A stretch of DNA of 64,000 nt, from the NCBI GenBank assembly GCA_012837935.1, contig DUQG01000014.1, forward strand, positions 124,001 through 188,000, in the 5' to 3' direction. This document shows positions 35,747 through 45,393 of the stretch, one piece after another; the stretch's first letter is position 1, and every line of letters starts with the position of its first letter. Source of the stretch: Bacteroidales bacterium (GTDB lineage Bacteria > Bacteroidota > Bacteroidia > Bacteroidales > Paludibacteraceae). Both the position numbers and the translations under genes were made by a program. The notes under the pieces were generated by a model that saw nothing but the letters and a program-made list of their open reading frames with translations, did not search any database and was not told the DNA's origin.

Positions 35747-36934
35747 TTATTCAATTATACCTAATTGACGAGCTGCTTTTGAGATTTTTTCGATTGATTC
35801 GTCGATTTGGTCAAAAGTGTGCGTAGCCATTAGTGAGTAGCGAATTAGCGTGTCTTCCGGACTTACAGCAGGAGTAACTACCGGATTTACAAATACACCG
35901 TCATCCATTAGCATTCTTGTCAATGTAAAGGTCTTCATATTGTCGCGAACGTATAACGGGATAATCGGAGTTTCGGTTGGACCTATTTCAAATCCGGCTT
36001 TCTCAAAACCTTCTTTTGCACGCTTGGTATTTGCCCAAAGTTGATCTCTACGCCAAGGCTCTTCCGCCATCACATCCAAAGCCGCCAATACACAGCCGGT
36101 AGATGCCGGAGTGATGGAGGCACTAAATATAAGTGTGCGTGAAGTATGCTTCAAATAATTAATGATGGCTTCGTCAGCAGCAACAAATCCGCCGATGGTA
36201 CCAAGCGATTTGCTGAAAGTTCCCATAATTAAATCCACATCATTGGAAACATTGAAATGTTCGGCTATTCCGGCACCGGTAGCACCAAAAACACCTAGCG
36301 AGTGAGCTTCGTCCACGTAAAGTGAGGCGTTGTACTTTTTAGCCAATTCTACCATTTTTGGAAGTGGTGCCACATCGCCTTCCATACTGAAAACACCATC
36401 ACAAACAATTAATTTTACTCTGTCCGGTTCACATTTTTTTAGTTGTTTTTCCAGATGTTCCATGTCGTTGTGCTTGTATTTCAGGGTTTTACCAAATACA
36501 AGTCTTTTCCCTTCAATGATGGATGCATGATTTCTTTCGTCAAAAATCAAATAATCATCACGACCAACAGTACATGGAAGTACGCCGGAATTTACAGTAA
36601 ATCCTGTGGCATAAACCAAAGCCGATTCTTTGTGAACAAGCTTAGCAAGCCGTTCTTCCAACTCAATGTGAATGTCCAATGTGCCATTTAGGAAACGAGA
36701 ACCTGCACATCCTGTTCCGTATTTTTCTACTGCTTTAATAGCAGCTTCTTTTAGTCTGGGGTGGTTGGTTAATCCTAAATAACTATTAGAACCAAACATT
36801 AAAACGGGTTTGCCGTTAATTTGTACAACTGTATCTTGGTCAGACTCAATAGGGCGAAAGTAGGGATACACACCCAATTCCTTTACGCGTTGTGGCTCTT
36901 GATACTGAGCCATTAAATTACTTAAAAAACTCAT
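35747..36934 (-). CDS. spt: Serine palmitoyltransferase-like alpha-oxoamine synthase
   Basis: 395 residues. PLP lysine Lys242 in GTFSKSLGTIGGFVAA, the cofactor contacts YVDEAHSLGVFGATGAG and the N-terminal FGSNSYLGLTNHP place it in the alpha-oxoamine synthase family. GTGCAGSRFLNGTLDIHIELEERLA and the overall sequence are what I recall of Bacteroides/Porphyromonas SPT, which joins serine and a fatty acyl-CoA or acyl-ACP in sphingolipid synthesis. 2-amino-3-ketobutyrate CoA ligase is the main alternative. CAAAGATA at 36962-36969 (TATCTTTG on the minus strand) is a good -7 box. Confidence 0.85.
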   Translation of the reverse strand: MSFLSNLMAQYQEPQRVKELGVYPYFRPIESDQDTVVQINGKPVLMFGSNSYLGLTNHPRLKEAAIKAVEKYGTGCAGSRFLNGTLDIHIELEERLAKLVHKESALVYATGFTVNSGVLPCTVGRDDYLIFDERNHASIIEGKRLVFGKTLKYKHNDMEHLEKQLKKCEPDRVKLIVCDGVFSMEGDVAPLPKMVELAKKYNASLYVDEAHSLGVFGATGAGIAEHFNVSNDVDLIMGTFSKSLGTIGGFVAADEAIINYLKHTSRTLIFSASITPASTGCVLAALDVMAEEPWRRDQLWANTKRAKEGFEKAGFEIGPTETPIIPLYVRDNMKTFTLTRMLMDDGVFVNPVVTPAVSPEDTLIRYSLMATHTFDQIDESIEKISKAARQLGIIE

Positions 36935-37012
36935 TTTTTAACCTTAATAATTTTCAGGGTGCAAAGATACGAATTATAATTGGATTTCATTTCTTTTTAA
37001 AAAAGTTTCAAA

Positions 37013-38242
37013 CTATTGGGTTATTAGTTCTATATCTTTCCAAAAACTCGGGTAAGATTTGCTAACAACTTCTGAATTTTCAATTTTGATAGGTGTATAG
37101 ACTGCCACAGGCGCAAAGCTCATTGCCATGCGATGGTCTTGATATGTAGTAATGGACGGAATTTCCTCGGCTTTGCATTTTTCGCCGTTCCACGCCAGCT
37201 CACCTTCTGTGGGTTCGGTCAATAAAAATCCGAGTTTTTTCAATTCATTTATTAAAGCAACAATTCGATTAGTTTCTTTTATTTTCAAACTTTGCAAACC
37301 TGTAAAATGAAATTTTCTGCTTAGAAGACAAGAAGTAACCACAACAGTTTGAGCTAAATCGGGTGTGTTTTTAAAATCAAGTTTTAATGTAGATGCGTCG
37401 GCTTGATGAGTAGAATTATTTGACTTGGAAATAATAATATAATCATCAAAGTAGTCTGTTTTTATACCGAAGTTTTGATAAATTTCAGCTACGGCTTTAT
37501 CGCCTTGTAAGCTGTTTTTATTCAATCCATTAAGTTTGATTTCACCACCTTTGCTAAAACTCAAAATCTCGTACCAATACGATGCAGCCGACCAGTCGGA
37601 CTCTACCCGGTAGTGAATGGGGCGATAAGATTGTGGATTTATTTTGATAATATTTTCGGAAAAACTAACATGAACGCCAAACTTTTCCATCATGGATTTT
37701 GTCATGTGGATATAAGGTTTTGAAATAATATTGCCTGTAAGTGTGATTTCTAAGCCGTTTTGCATATAAGGTGCAATCATCATCAGAGCCGAGATATATT
37801 GACTGCTTACACTACCATTCAAACTAATTTTCCCACCCATCAGCGCACTTCCAAAAATCTGAAGTGGCGGAAATCCCTCTTTTTCAATATATTCTATTTT
37901 TCCGCCTAACTCATTCAACGCATCAACCAAGATTTTTATCGGACGATTTTTCATTCTTTCGCTGCCTGTGATTGTCCATTCGCCTACGGTTTTAGCCAGA
38001 AATGCGGTAAGAAATCGCATGGAAGTTCCTGCAGCACCTACATCGAAATGATTGCTGTTGCTGTCAAATGCTTCCAACATAACACGTGTATCATCGCAGT
38101 CGGATAGATTTTCTACATCGTATGGACTGTAAGATAAAGCATTTAGGATTAAAGCTCTGTTGCTAATGCTTTTAGATGCAGGAAGGTTAATTTCTAATTT
38201 AAGTGTTTTTGGTTGGAATGAGAGCAATTTGGTAGTGTTCAT
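37013..38242 (-). CDS. aroA: 3-phosphoshikimate 1-carboxyvinyltransferase (EPSP synthase)
   Basis: Shikimate-pathway enzyme. 409 residues. PASKSISNRALILNALS near residue 22 binds shikimate-3-phosphate; GAAGTSMRFLTAFLA and GSERMKNRPI are the PEP-site motifs; KETNRIVALINELKKLG and YQDHRMAMSFA are the C-lobe signatures. Slightly shorter than the E. coli enzyme, as usual in Bacteroidota. TATCTTTG on the minus strand at 38270-38277 is a likely -7 box. Confidence 0.95.
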   Translation of the reverse strand: MNTTKLLSFQPKTLKLEINLPASKSISNRALILNALSYSPYDVENLSDCDDTRVMLEAFDSNSNHFDVGAAGTSMRFLTAFLAKTVGEWTITGSERMKNRPIKILVDALNELGGKIEYIEKEGFPPLQIFGSALMGGKISLNGSVSSQYISALMMIAPYMQNGLEITLTGNIISKPYIHMTKSMMEKFGVHVSFSENIIKINPQSYRPIHYRVESDWSAASYWYEILSFSKGGEIKLNGLNKNSLQGDKAVAEIYQNFGIKTDYFDDYIIISKSNNSTHQADASTLKLDFKNTPDLAQTVVVTSCLLSRKFHFTGLQSLKIKETNRIVALINELKKLGFLLTEPTEGELAWNGEKCKAEEIPSITTYQDHRMAMSFAPVAVYTPIKIENSEVVSKSYPSFWKDIELITQ

Positions 38243-38327
38243 AGTTTATCTCATTATAAAAATAGCACACAAAGATATTAAGACTTATAGATATTCAGAT
38301 TTTTAGACAATAAACTAATTATCAATC

Positions 38328-39581
38328 CTATTCTTCATCGTATTTTTGAAAAAGGAAATCGTTATATGGGTATCTTTCCACATGAATTTCTTTTACACGT
38401 TCGTAAAGCATATTTCGTAACTCGTCAATATTTGTTTTGTCTGTAGCAGAGATAAAAATGCAGTTCTCTTGCAGTTTTGCCATCCATGTTTTTTCCAGCA
38501 CTTCCAAACTGATATTTTCACGCTTTATCGGCGATAAATCATCTTCTTCTTTCGGTGTGTAGCTGAATGCATCTATTTTGTTGAAAATCAAAATAGTTGG
38601 TTTCTCTTCGTGATTTATTTCTTGAAGAGTTTCGTTTACAATTTGCATTTGCTCTTCAAAGTTCGGATGCGAAATGTCCACCACATGAAGCAAAATATCA
38701 GCTTCACGCACTTCGTCTAGAGTCGATTTGAAAGACTCAATCAAATTGTGAGGCAGTTTGCGGATAAAACCAACCGTGTCTGATAGTAAAAACGGCAGAT
38801 TGTCAATAATAACTTTGCGCACGGTAGTGTCAAGTGTAGCAAAAAGTTTGTCCTCAGCAAATACATCCGATTTGCTAAGCAAATTCATAATGGTAGATTT
38901 TCCCACGTTGGTATAGCCTACCAAAGAAACTCGAACCATTTTTCCCCGATTTTTGCGCTGTGTAGCCATCTGACGGTCTATCTTTTCCAAATCCTGTTTT
39001 AAAAGTGAGATTTTTTTCAAAATAATCCGACGGTCAGTTTCCAACTGCGTTTCCCCGGGACCATAACGACCAATTGCACCACCTCGTTGTCTTTCCAAGT
39101 GCGTCCACATTCGGGTAAGTCGAGGTAAAATATATTGATATTGAGTAAGTTCCACCTGTGCTTTTGCATTGGCGGTTTGTGCTCGTTTTGCAAAAATATC
39201 GAGAATCAAGTTCGTTCTGTCCAAAATTCGCACTTGGTCAGTGGCATTTGGACTTTGGTCAACCAACTCTTTTTCAATATTTCGTACTTGGCGAGGCGAA
39301 AGTTCATCGTCAAAAATCACCAATCCAATTTCATTCTCATCCACGTAGTTTTTAATTTCTTGCAGTTTTCCCGGTCCTACAAAAGTATTGGGGTGTGTGT
39401 AGTCCAATCGCTGAAAAATCATTTCAACAGGCGTGGCACCGGCAGTTTCTGCCAGAAAAGCCAATTCTTCCAAATATTCTTTTGCGCGTTCTTCGGGTTG
39501 TTCGGGTGTGATTATCCCGACAAGAACGGCGGTTGTGGTATCTGTGGTAACTAAGGTTTTTAATTTATGCTTATCAATCAT
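38328..39581 (-). CDS. hflX: Ribosome-associated GTPase HflX
   Basis: 417 residues. The N-terminal HflX domain includes GATPVEMIFQRLDYTHPNTFVGPGKLQEI; the conserved coiled-coil has RQRGGAIGRYGPGETQLETDRR; the G domain has G1 GYTNVGKST at 222-230, G3 DTVGF and G4 NKID. HflX binds 50S subunits and splits stalled ribosomes in other bacteria. It is not linked to hfq here. Confidence 0.95.
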   Translation of the reverse strand: MIDKHKLKTLVTTDTTTAVLVGIITPEQPEERAKEYLEELAFLAETAGATPVEMIFQRLDYTHPNTFVGPGKLQEIKNYVDENEIGLVIFDDELSPRQVRNIEKELVDQSPNATDQVRILDRTNLILDIFAKRAQTANAKAQVELTQYQYILPRLTRMWTHLERQRGGAIGRYGPGETQLETDRRIILKKISLLKQDLEKIDRQMATQRKNRGKMVRVSLVGYTNVGKSTIMNLLSKSDVFAEDKLFATLDTTVRKVIIDNLPFLLSDTVGFIRKLPHNLIESFKSTLDEVREADILLHVVDISHPNFEEQMQIVNETLQEINHEEKPTILIFNKIDAFSYTPKEEDDLSPIKRENISLEVLEKTWMAKLQENCIFISATDKTNIDELRNMLYERVKEIHVERYPYNDFLFQKYDEE

Positions 39582-39765
39582 TCTTCTATTAAAAGTTTTG
39601 TTTCATATTTCTTATTTTACAAAATTACTATAATTTTTTGTTTTATTGCAAGCTTGAATTTTCTCAAATCAAATTAAGACGTTATTTTTGCACGAAAATA
39701 CAATTAGCAGCGTGTTTTTGCGTTAATTATAGCGAAACACAAAATTGCATTATTTGCATAAAAAA

Positions 39766-40809
39766 ATGGTAAAAAGAAATATCATACTTACTATATTCTT
39801 ATTTACAAGTATCTTTTCAGCTTTCCCTCAAGCGGGACGAGGTGTCTATCGTTTTATGGAATTGCCGGTTTCCTCTCGTGCAGCAGCGGTGGGCGGTTAC
39901 AATATTTCACTGAGAGATAATGATGTAAACTTTGCGCTGATGAATCCGGCACTTCTGACCGAAGAAACTCACGGTGTGATTGGCTTAAATATGGCAAGCT
40001 ATTTGGCGGGAATTAAGTTTGGTTCGGCAATTTACGGACATAATTTTGGCGATGAAAATTATTTTTCTTTCGGTGTGCAGTATGTGGATTTTGGGATATT
40101 TGCAGGATATGATGAAATCGGAAAGTACACGGAAGACTTCACAGCCAAAGATATGGCACTTTACGTCAATTACGCTCGACCGCTGAATGATTACTTTACC
40201 GTAGGTGCTACTTTGAAACCCATAGTTTCTGCGTATGAGCGATATACAAGCGTTGGGATGGCGATGGATTTGGGGGTGAATTACAGTACTGAGCTTTTCA
40301 GTGCGGGACTGGTTGTGAAGAATGCCGGAGTTCAGTTGAAAGGCTACTATTCCGATGTAAACGGACAGCATCGTGAGCCGTTACCCTTTGATATTCAGTT
40401 GGGAATGACAAAGAAATTTGAATATGCGCCGTTGCGGATTTCTGTTACTGCACACAATTTGCATCGTTGGAACTTGGTAAATTATCAATCTACCAATCAG
40501 AAAAAAATGAATTTGGACGGAAGTATTGAAGAAGAAAAAGTAAAGTTTCTGGATATGGCTTTTCGTCACTTGGTGTTCGGGATAGAGTTCGTTCCTTCTG
40601 AGAATTTCTATGTGGCAGCAGGTTACAATCATCGTCGCAATCGTGAAATGAGCATAGATGGCTTCAAAAGTATGGCAGGATTTTCGTTTGGTGCAGGTGT
40701 AAAACTTTATAAATTTCAAGTGGGTTTTGGAATGACGCAATTTCAAGCAAAAAACAATGCATTCCAATTTTCCATCAGTACCAATTTGAACGAGTTTGTC
40801 AGTTTTTAG
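39766..40809 (+). CDS. porQ: Type IX secretion system protein PorQ
   Basis: 347 residues with signal peptide MVKRNIILTIFLFTSIFSAFPQ; this fixes the start at 39766. The mature start GRGVYRFMELPVSSRAAAVGGYNISLRDNDVNFALMNPALL is characteristic of PorQ, a FadL-like outer-membrane barrel that helps anchor secreted cargo with PorU/V/Z. The C-terminal strand ends in NLNEFVSF. TATTTTTG at 39683-39690 is a possible -7 box. Its presence implies a type IX system elsewhere in the genome. Confidence 0.88.
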   Translation: MVKRNIILTIFLFTSIFSAFPQAGRGVYRFMELPVSSRAAAVGGYNISLRDNDVNFALMNPALLTEETHGVIGLNMASYLAGIKFGSAIYGHNFGDENYFSFGVQYVDFGIFAGYDEIGKYTEDFTAKDMALYVNYARPLNDYFTVGATLKPIVSAYERYTSVGMAMDLGVNYSTELFSAGLVVKNAGVQLKGYYSDVNGQHREPLPFDIQLGMTKKFEYAPLRISVTAHNLHRWNLVNYQSTNQKKMNLDGSIEEEKVKFLDMAFRHLVFGIEFVPSENFYVAAGYNHRRNREMSIDGFKSMAGFSFGAGVKLYKFQVGFGMTQFQAKNNAFQFSISTNLNEFVSF

Positions 40810-40837
40810 ATAAAAAATTTATTAGCACACAAATTGC

Positions 40838-40867
40838 ATCCCCTTATTATTTTTAAGGGGATTTTTT
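40838..40867 (+). terminator. Terminator of porQ
   Basis: ATCCCCTTA and TAAGGGGAT, 7-base loop, then a T run; 28 bp after the stop. Confidence 0.88.
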
Positions 40868-40922
40868 GTTGTAAAAACGCAGAAAAATAACTATTTTTAC
40901 ACTTTAAACAAAAGATTATAAA

Positions 40923-41603
40923 ATGAAAAGAATAATTGTTGCTATTGATGGACATTCCTCTTGTGGCAAAAGCACCATGGCAAAAGCTTTGGCAAAGTCT
41001 GTCGGTTATATTTACGTAGATACAGGTGCCATGTATCGTGCCGTAGCATTATATGCCATCAGAAATGGCTGGATGACAGAGGATTTTATTGATGAAGTTG
41101 AACTAAAAAAACATATCGGAACTATTAAAATTCATTTTCAAACCAATGTGGAAGGATTGCAAGAAACTTATTTGAATGATGAAAATGTAGAAAAAGAGAT
41201 TCGTTCCTTGGAAGTGGGCAATGGTGCCAGTCGAGTAAGCACTATCGGTTTTGTGCGTCAAGAGCTGGTGCGCCAACAGCAAGCGATGGGTGTGGAAAAA
41301 GGAATTGTAATGGACGGAAGAGATATTGGTACGGTAGTTTTTCCACAAGCTGAGTTGAAAGTTTTTGTAACAGCTTCGGCAGAAGTGCGTGCTCAACGTC
41401 GATACGACGAACTGCGAGCTAAAAATATGGATGTGAATTACGAAGATGTACTGGCAAATGTAAAAGAACGAGACGAACGTGATACCACCCGAGCAGAAAG
41501 TCCGCTAAGAAAAGCTGATGATGCGTATGTACTAGATAACACCAATTTAACGCTTGAAGAGCAAAACGAGAAGTTGAAGGAATTGTTTGAAGAGAAAGTC
41601 TGA
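40923..41603 (+). CDS. cmk: Cytidylate kinase
   Basis: Phosphorylates CMP and dCMP. 226 residues. P-loop [15 protein letters not shown] at the N-terminus, [13 protein letters not shown] for the nucleotide site, [13 protein letters not shown] and [18 protein letters not shown] for the LID region. Standard bacterial length. Porphyromonadaceae and Bacteroidaceae often place cmk beside ispH, which is also the case here, although a repeat-rich gap of 544 bp separates them. Confidence 0.95.
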   Translation: MKRIIVAIDGHSSCGKSTMAKALAKSVGYIYVDTGAMYRAVALYAIRNGWMTEDFIDEVELKKHIGTIKIHFQTNVEGLQETYLNDENVEKEIRSLEVGNGASRVSTIGFVRQELVRQQQAMGVEKGIVMDGRDIGTVVFPQAELKVFVTASAEVRAQRRYDELRAKNMDVNYEDVLANVKERDERDTTRAESPLRKADDAYVLDNTNLTLEEQNEKLKELFEEKV

Positions 41604-41617
41604 ACGGGGATTTTAAG

Positions 41618-41723
41618 GTGATTTATGTGATTTTGATGATATGTTGAAACACTGATTTTACGGATTAAACTGATTGACACAAATTTAATTTTCAGTGGGG
41701 AGCGTCGGCATCTTGCCGACGAT
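41618..41723. repeat. Family B dispersed hairpin element, copy 3
   Basis: Lead TGTGATTTTGATGATA, then ACACAAATTTAATTTTCAG, GTGGGG and the perfect hairpin CGTCGGCA-TCT-TGCCGACG (41703-41721). Confidence 0.75.
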
Positions 41724-41757
41724 TAGTGTCTGAACGGTGTCCCGATAGAATTCGGGA

Positions 41758-41855
41758 TGTGATTTTAATAATATATTGGAACACAAATTGCACAAATTAC
41801 ACGGATTTACACAAATTTTTCTTTGAGGAGTGGACAGACATTCTTGTCTGTCTAA
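41758..41855. repeat. Family B dispersed hairpin element, copy 4
   Basis: Lead TGTGATTTTAATAATATA, then ACACAAATTTTTCTTTGAGG and the perfect hairpin GACAGACA-TTCT-TGTCTGTC (41833-41852). The lead is conserved with copy 3, while the stem is completely different. Confidence 0.75.
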
Positions 41856-41882
41856 ATAAGGTTGGTGCTGTGGCTTGCTAAA

Positions 41883-42002
41883 TTCTACTAAGCTTACTTT
41901 AAGAAAATAAGGTTTTAAAGAATAGGAAACATTATTTAATAAAAGGCACCTTAGTAGAAAAAAGATAAAAAGCAAATAAGACCTTATTATCTTGATAATA
42001 AG
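41883..42002. repeat. Inverted repeats upstream of ispH
   Basis: TTCTACTAAG (41883-41892) and CTTAGTAGAA (41950-41959) are exact complements, 57 bp apart; CTTATTATC-TT-GATAATAAG follows at 41983-42002. Confidence 0.55.
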
Positions 42003-42026
42003 CCGTATTGGCGAAATATAGTTAAA

Positions 42027-42075
42027 CAATTGAAAATTAACAGTTGATAATGAATAACTGAAAAGTAGAAAGTTT
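42027..42075. repeat. Heptad array upstream of ispH
   Basis: Seven units in phase: CAATTGA, AAATTAA, CAGTTGA, TAATGAA, TAACTGA, AAAGTAG, AAAGTTT. Confidence 0.6.
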
Positions 42076-42104
42076 ATCAATCTGAAAATCTATCTTTTGT
42101 AAAC

Positions 42105-42136
42105 TTGTTTACTTGTCAACTCGTTTACTCGTCAAC
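42105..42136. repeat. Octad array upstream of ispH
   Basis: TTGTTTAC, TTGTCAAC, TCGTTTAC, TCGTCAAC: two alternating octads, 11 bp before the start codon. Confidence 0.7.
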
Positions 42137-42147
42137 TGAATATAACA

Positions 42148-43038
42148 ATGGCAAACATAGAAATAGATCAAAAATCGGGATTTTGTTTTGGGGTGGTAAA
42201 TGCCATTTCAAAGGCGGAAGAAGAGTTGGCAAAAGGTACATCACTTTATTGCTTGGGCGATATTGTACACAACGGTCAAGAAGTAAATCGCTTGGCTAAT
42301 TTAGGCTTGATAACGATTACGCACGAAGAGTTTAAGAATCTGAAAAATGTAAAAGTAATGTTTCGAGCGCATGGTGAACCGCCTTCTACCTATGAAATTG
42401 CAAAAAGAAACAATATAGAATTGATTGACGCTTCTTGTCCGGTAGTTCTAAAATTGCAGAAACGAATAAAGGATGCTTATGAAAGAGATAAAGCAAAAGA
42501 TAAAAGTCAAATAGTTATTTATGGAAAACCGGGTCATGCGGAAGTTATTGGATTATTGGGACAGGTAGGCGAGGATGCGGTGGTAGTAGAAAGCGAAAAT
42601 GATTTGGATAAAATAGATTTTAGTAAAAATATTAAACTTTTTTCACAAACCACCAAGTCGCTCGACGGATTTAATAAACTTGTAACAACTATATCAGAAA
42701 GAATAGCACCCGAAGCTAATTTTGAATATTCTGATACTATTTGCCGACAAGTTGCCAACAGAATGCCAAATATTGCTAACTTTGCGGAGAAAAATGATGT
42801 AGTACTTTTTGTTAGTGGTAAGAAAAGTTCAAACGGAAAAGTGCTTTATGCTCACACCAAAAGTGTAAATCCGAATACCTATCTTATCAGCGACCCACAT
42901 GAAGTCGATGAGATAGACTTGGATTTTTCCAAAAAAATAGGGATTTGCGGAGCTACATCCACGCCACGCTGGTTGATGGAGGAAGTGGCAGACAGAGTAA
43001 GAGAGTTAGAAATTATGAATAGCCGCAATAATTCCTAA
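42148..43038 (+). CDS. ispH: 4-hydroxy-3-methylbut-2-enyl diphosphate reductase
   Basis: Last step of the MEP isoprenoid pathway; an iron-sulfur enzyme. 296 residues. Cluster cysteines are in SGFCFGV (Cys13), DASCPVV (about 96) and DTICRQV (about 200). FRAHGEPPSTYEIAKRN and YGKPGHAEVIGLLGQ carry the active-site His residues, and TKSVNPNTYLI and GATSTPRWLMEEV the substrate loop. Slightly longer insertions than E. coli, normal for the phylum. Confidence 0.95.
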   Translation: MANIEIDQKSGFCFGVVNAISKAEEELAKGTSLYCLGDIVHNGQEVNRLANLGLITITHEEFKNLKNVKVMFRAHGEPPSTYEIAKRNNIELIDASCPVVLKLQKRIKDAYERDKAKDKSQIVIYGKPGHAEVIGLLGQVGEDAVVVESENDLDKIDFSKNIKLFSQTTKSLDGFNKLVTTISERIAPEANFEYSDTICRQVANRMPNIANFAEKNDVVLFVSGKKSSNGKVLYAHTKSVNPNTYLISDPHEVDEIDLDFSKKIGICGATSTPRWLMEEVADRVRELEIMNSRNNS

Positions 43039-43182
43039 TTACGTAATGTAAATATTAGTCGTACTTCGAGTTAATTGTTGAATATGAGCAAATAATATGA
43101 TAGATTTAATAGCATTTATTAGAAATTGATTGACTCGGGGCGCGACTACAACGAAAAAGAAAATAATTAAAAATTTAACAAT

Positions 43183-44166
43183 ATGGAATATAGAATTAAT
43201 TGTATTGGAATTTTAACATCCGGAGGTGATGCACCCGGGATGAATGCAGCAATTCGTTCTGTAACGAGAACTGCGATTTTTAATGGAATTCGTGTAAAAG
43301 CAATTTACCGCGGATATAGCGGGTTTATAACCGGTGAGATAAAAGAATTTGAAACACAAAATGTGAGTAATATTATTCAGCAGGGTGGTACCATTTTGAA
43401 AACTGCTCGTTGTGATGAATTCAAAACACCGGAAGGAAGACGAAAAGTGTACGACCGAATGGTGGAAGAAGAAATTGATGCACTGGTGGTTATTGGTGGT
43501 GATGGTACGCTCACAGGTGCCAGAATACTTGCTCAAGAATTTAACGTGCCGATTGTGGGAGTTCCGGCAACCATTGACAATGACTTGTTTGGTACGGATT
43601 CTACTTTAGGCTATGATACTGCGTTGAATACCATTATGGAAGCAGTAGATAAAATTCGAGATACGGCTTCATCGCATAACAGGCTCTTTTTTATAGAAGT
43701 GATGGGACGTGATGCAGGATTTTTGGCACTGAACAGTGCGATAGCTTCAGGTGCAGAAGCTGCCATTATTCCCGAAAAAGAGACCAAAGCAGACCAACTG
43801 GCAGAACTGATTAAGAACGGTTTCCGTAAATCAAAAAACAGCAGTATTGTATTAGTAGCGGAAAGTGACGTAACCGGAGGAGCCAACGGACTGGCTGAGC
43901 GTATGCGTCGTGAATATCCCGAGTATGATGTGCGCGTAGTTATTCTTGGACACATTCAGCGTGGTGGTTCACCTACAGCTTATGACCGTATTTTGGCAAG
44001 TAGAATGGGTGTAGCAGCTATTGATGCGTTGCTTGACGGTCAACGCAGTATTATGATAGGTGTGGTAAATAATCAAATTGTGCACGTACCATTTACCAAA
44101 GCCATTAAAGACGATAAGCCATTGGATGAACATTTAGTTAGCGTACTGCATATTCTTTCTATTTAA
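43183..44166 (+). CDS. pfkA: ATP-dependent 6-phosphofructokinase
   Basis: Committed step of glycolysis. 327 residues. ATP loop [13 protein letters not shown] near residue 11, GGDGTLTGA at about 105, the catalytic TIDND at 127-131, [12 protein letters not shown] and [20 protein letters not shown] for fructose-6-phosphate. The Gly after GGDG supports ATP over pyrophosphate as donor. It is 9 bp upstream of the C45-like hydrolase gene. Confidence 0.96.
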   Translation: MEYRINCIGILTSGGDAPGMNAAIRSVTRTAIFNGIRVKAIYRGYSGFITGEIKEFETQNVSNIIQQGGTILKTARCDEFKTPEGRRKVYDRMVEEEIDALVVIGGDGTLTGARILAQEFNVPIVGVPATIDNDLFGTDSTLGYDTALNTIMEAVDKIRDTASSHNRLFFIEVMGRDAGFLALNSAIASGAEAAIIPEKETKADQLAELIKNGFRKSKNSSIVLVAESDVTGGANGLAERMRREYPEYDVRVVILGHIQRGGSPTAYDRILASRMGVAAIDALLDGQRSIMIGVVNNQIVHVPFTKAIKDDKPLDEHLVSVLHILSI

Positions 44167-44175
44167 TATTCTGTT

Positions 44176-45390
44176 ATGAAAAAATATGTTTTTGCTATCT
44201 TTTTTTTACTGAATATATGTACTGGCGGATTTTCTTTCGCTTGTACTACAGCAGTTATTTCGGGGAAAGCAATAGCAAATGGTCGTCCTTTACTTTGGAA
44301 ACTACGTGATGCTGATGAAACAGAAAACTGCATGCGTTTTTTCAATGATGGAAAATATACTTATATCGGCTTGATAAACTCAAACGATATAGAAGGCAAG
44401 AATGTATGGGCTGGAGCAAATAGCGAAGGTTTTGCTATCATGAACAATGCTTCCTTTAATGTTAATATAGACGATACTGTATCGCTGAAAGATCAAGAGG
44501 GTGTGTTTATGAAATTAGCTTTGCAGGAGTGTGCAACATTAGCTGATTTTGAAAAATTGCTTGATAACCATCCAAAACCACACGGTTTGGCAGCCAATTT
44601 TGGCGTTATTGATGGGAAAGGCGGAGCTGCTTATTACGAAGTGGACAATTATACTTATACGAAGTATGATGCCAACGACCTTGAAACTGCACCGCATGGT
44701 TATTTGGTGCGCACCAATTTTTCATTTATTGGGAAAAAAGATGTTGGCTATGGATATATTCGCTATCAAACTGCCGAAGAGATATTTCAGAGAGCCGATG
44801 TACAGAATAAACTCAATTACCGAACGATTATCCAAGAGTTCTCACGCTGCTTTTATCATCCTGTGATTAATGTGGACTATCGGGAGAAATATTCAAAAAT
44901 TCCAAGAGGAAAAAACTTTGTGCATTCTGATGACTTAATTATACGCAAAGGTTCAGTATCTTCTTTTATTGTGCAGGGTATTCGTGATGGGGAACAAGCT
45001 GATTTATCTACTATTTGGACTATGGTTGCATTTCCTGAAACATGTGTAGCTGTACCTGTATGGGTAAGAGGTGGCGACACTTTGCCAAAGTCGCTTGTTT
45101 ATGATAAAACGATTAAAACAAGTCGATTGAATAAATACGCTTTGGAATGGAAAGAAAAATGTTATCCCATTGGTAGAACTGATGGTTATCACTACCTAAA
45201 TATTAGTGAGTTGGTAAACAAAGAGGGTACAGGCTTTGTTCAGCGGATAGAGAAGTTAGAAAATATTATTTTTAATAAAACCGATAAGGTTTTAGCAGTT
45301 TGGCGTAAGAAAAATCCATCTGAAGAGCAGATTTTGGATTTTTATAAGGAAATTGATAAGCTAATTGATGATTTTTACAAGAGAGAATAA
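44176..45390 (+). CDS. Secreted C45/choloylglycine-type Ntn hydrolase
   Basis: 404 residues. Signal peptide MKKYVFAIFFLLNICTGGFSFA ends immediately before Cys23-Thr-Thr, so cleavage would expose the cysteine as the N-terminal nucleophile. SGKAIANGRPLLWKLRDADE and NSEGFAIMNNAS follow the pattern of acyl-CoA:6-aminopenicillanate acyltransferase (C45) and related amidases. Substrate unknown; an amide or acyl-amino-acid is likely. It lies between pfkA and a protein-phosphatase gene, with a 3-bp gap to the latter. Confidence 0.82.
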   Translation: MKKYVFAIFFLLNICTGGFSFACTTAVISGKAIANGRPLLWKLRDADETENCMRFFNDGKYTYIGLINSNDIEGKNVWAGANSEGFAIMNNASFNVNIDDTVSLKDQEGVFMKLALQECATLADFEKLLDNHPKPHGLAANFGVIDGKGGAAYYEVDNYTYTKYDANDLETAPHGYLVRTNFSFIGKKDVGYGYIRYQTAEEIFQRADVQNKLNYRTIIQEFSRCFYHPVINVDYREKYSKIPRGKNFVHSDDLIIRKGSVSSFIVQGIRDGEQADLSTIWTMVAFPETCVAVPVWVRGGDTLPKSLVYDKTIKTSRLNKYALEWKEKCYPIGRTDGYHYLNISELVNKEGTGFVQRIEKLENIIFNKTDKVLAVWRKKNPSEEQILDFYKEIDKLIDDFYKRE

Positions 45391-45393
45391 AAT

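Larger units (their letters stand above)
41604..42147. other. Repeat- and hairpin-rich gap between cmk and ispH
   Basis: No credible gene. It contains two family B elements, TCCCGA/TCGGGA (41740-41757), a 10-bp inverted repeat (41883-41959), a 9-bp stem (41983-42002), a heptad array and an octad array. Confidence 0.65.

Noticed and set aside
41883-42002. tRNA or other classical RNA gene in the cmk-ispH gap
   Set aside because: The stems do not form a cloverleaf and no T-arm or anticodon sequence is visible; no tRNA was found anywhere in the window.
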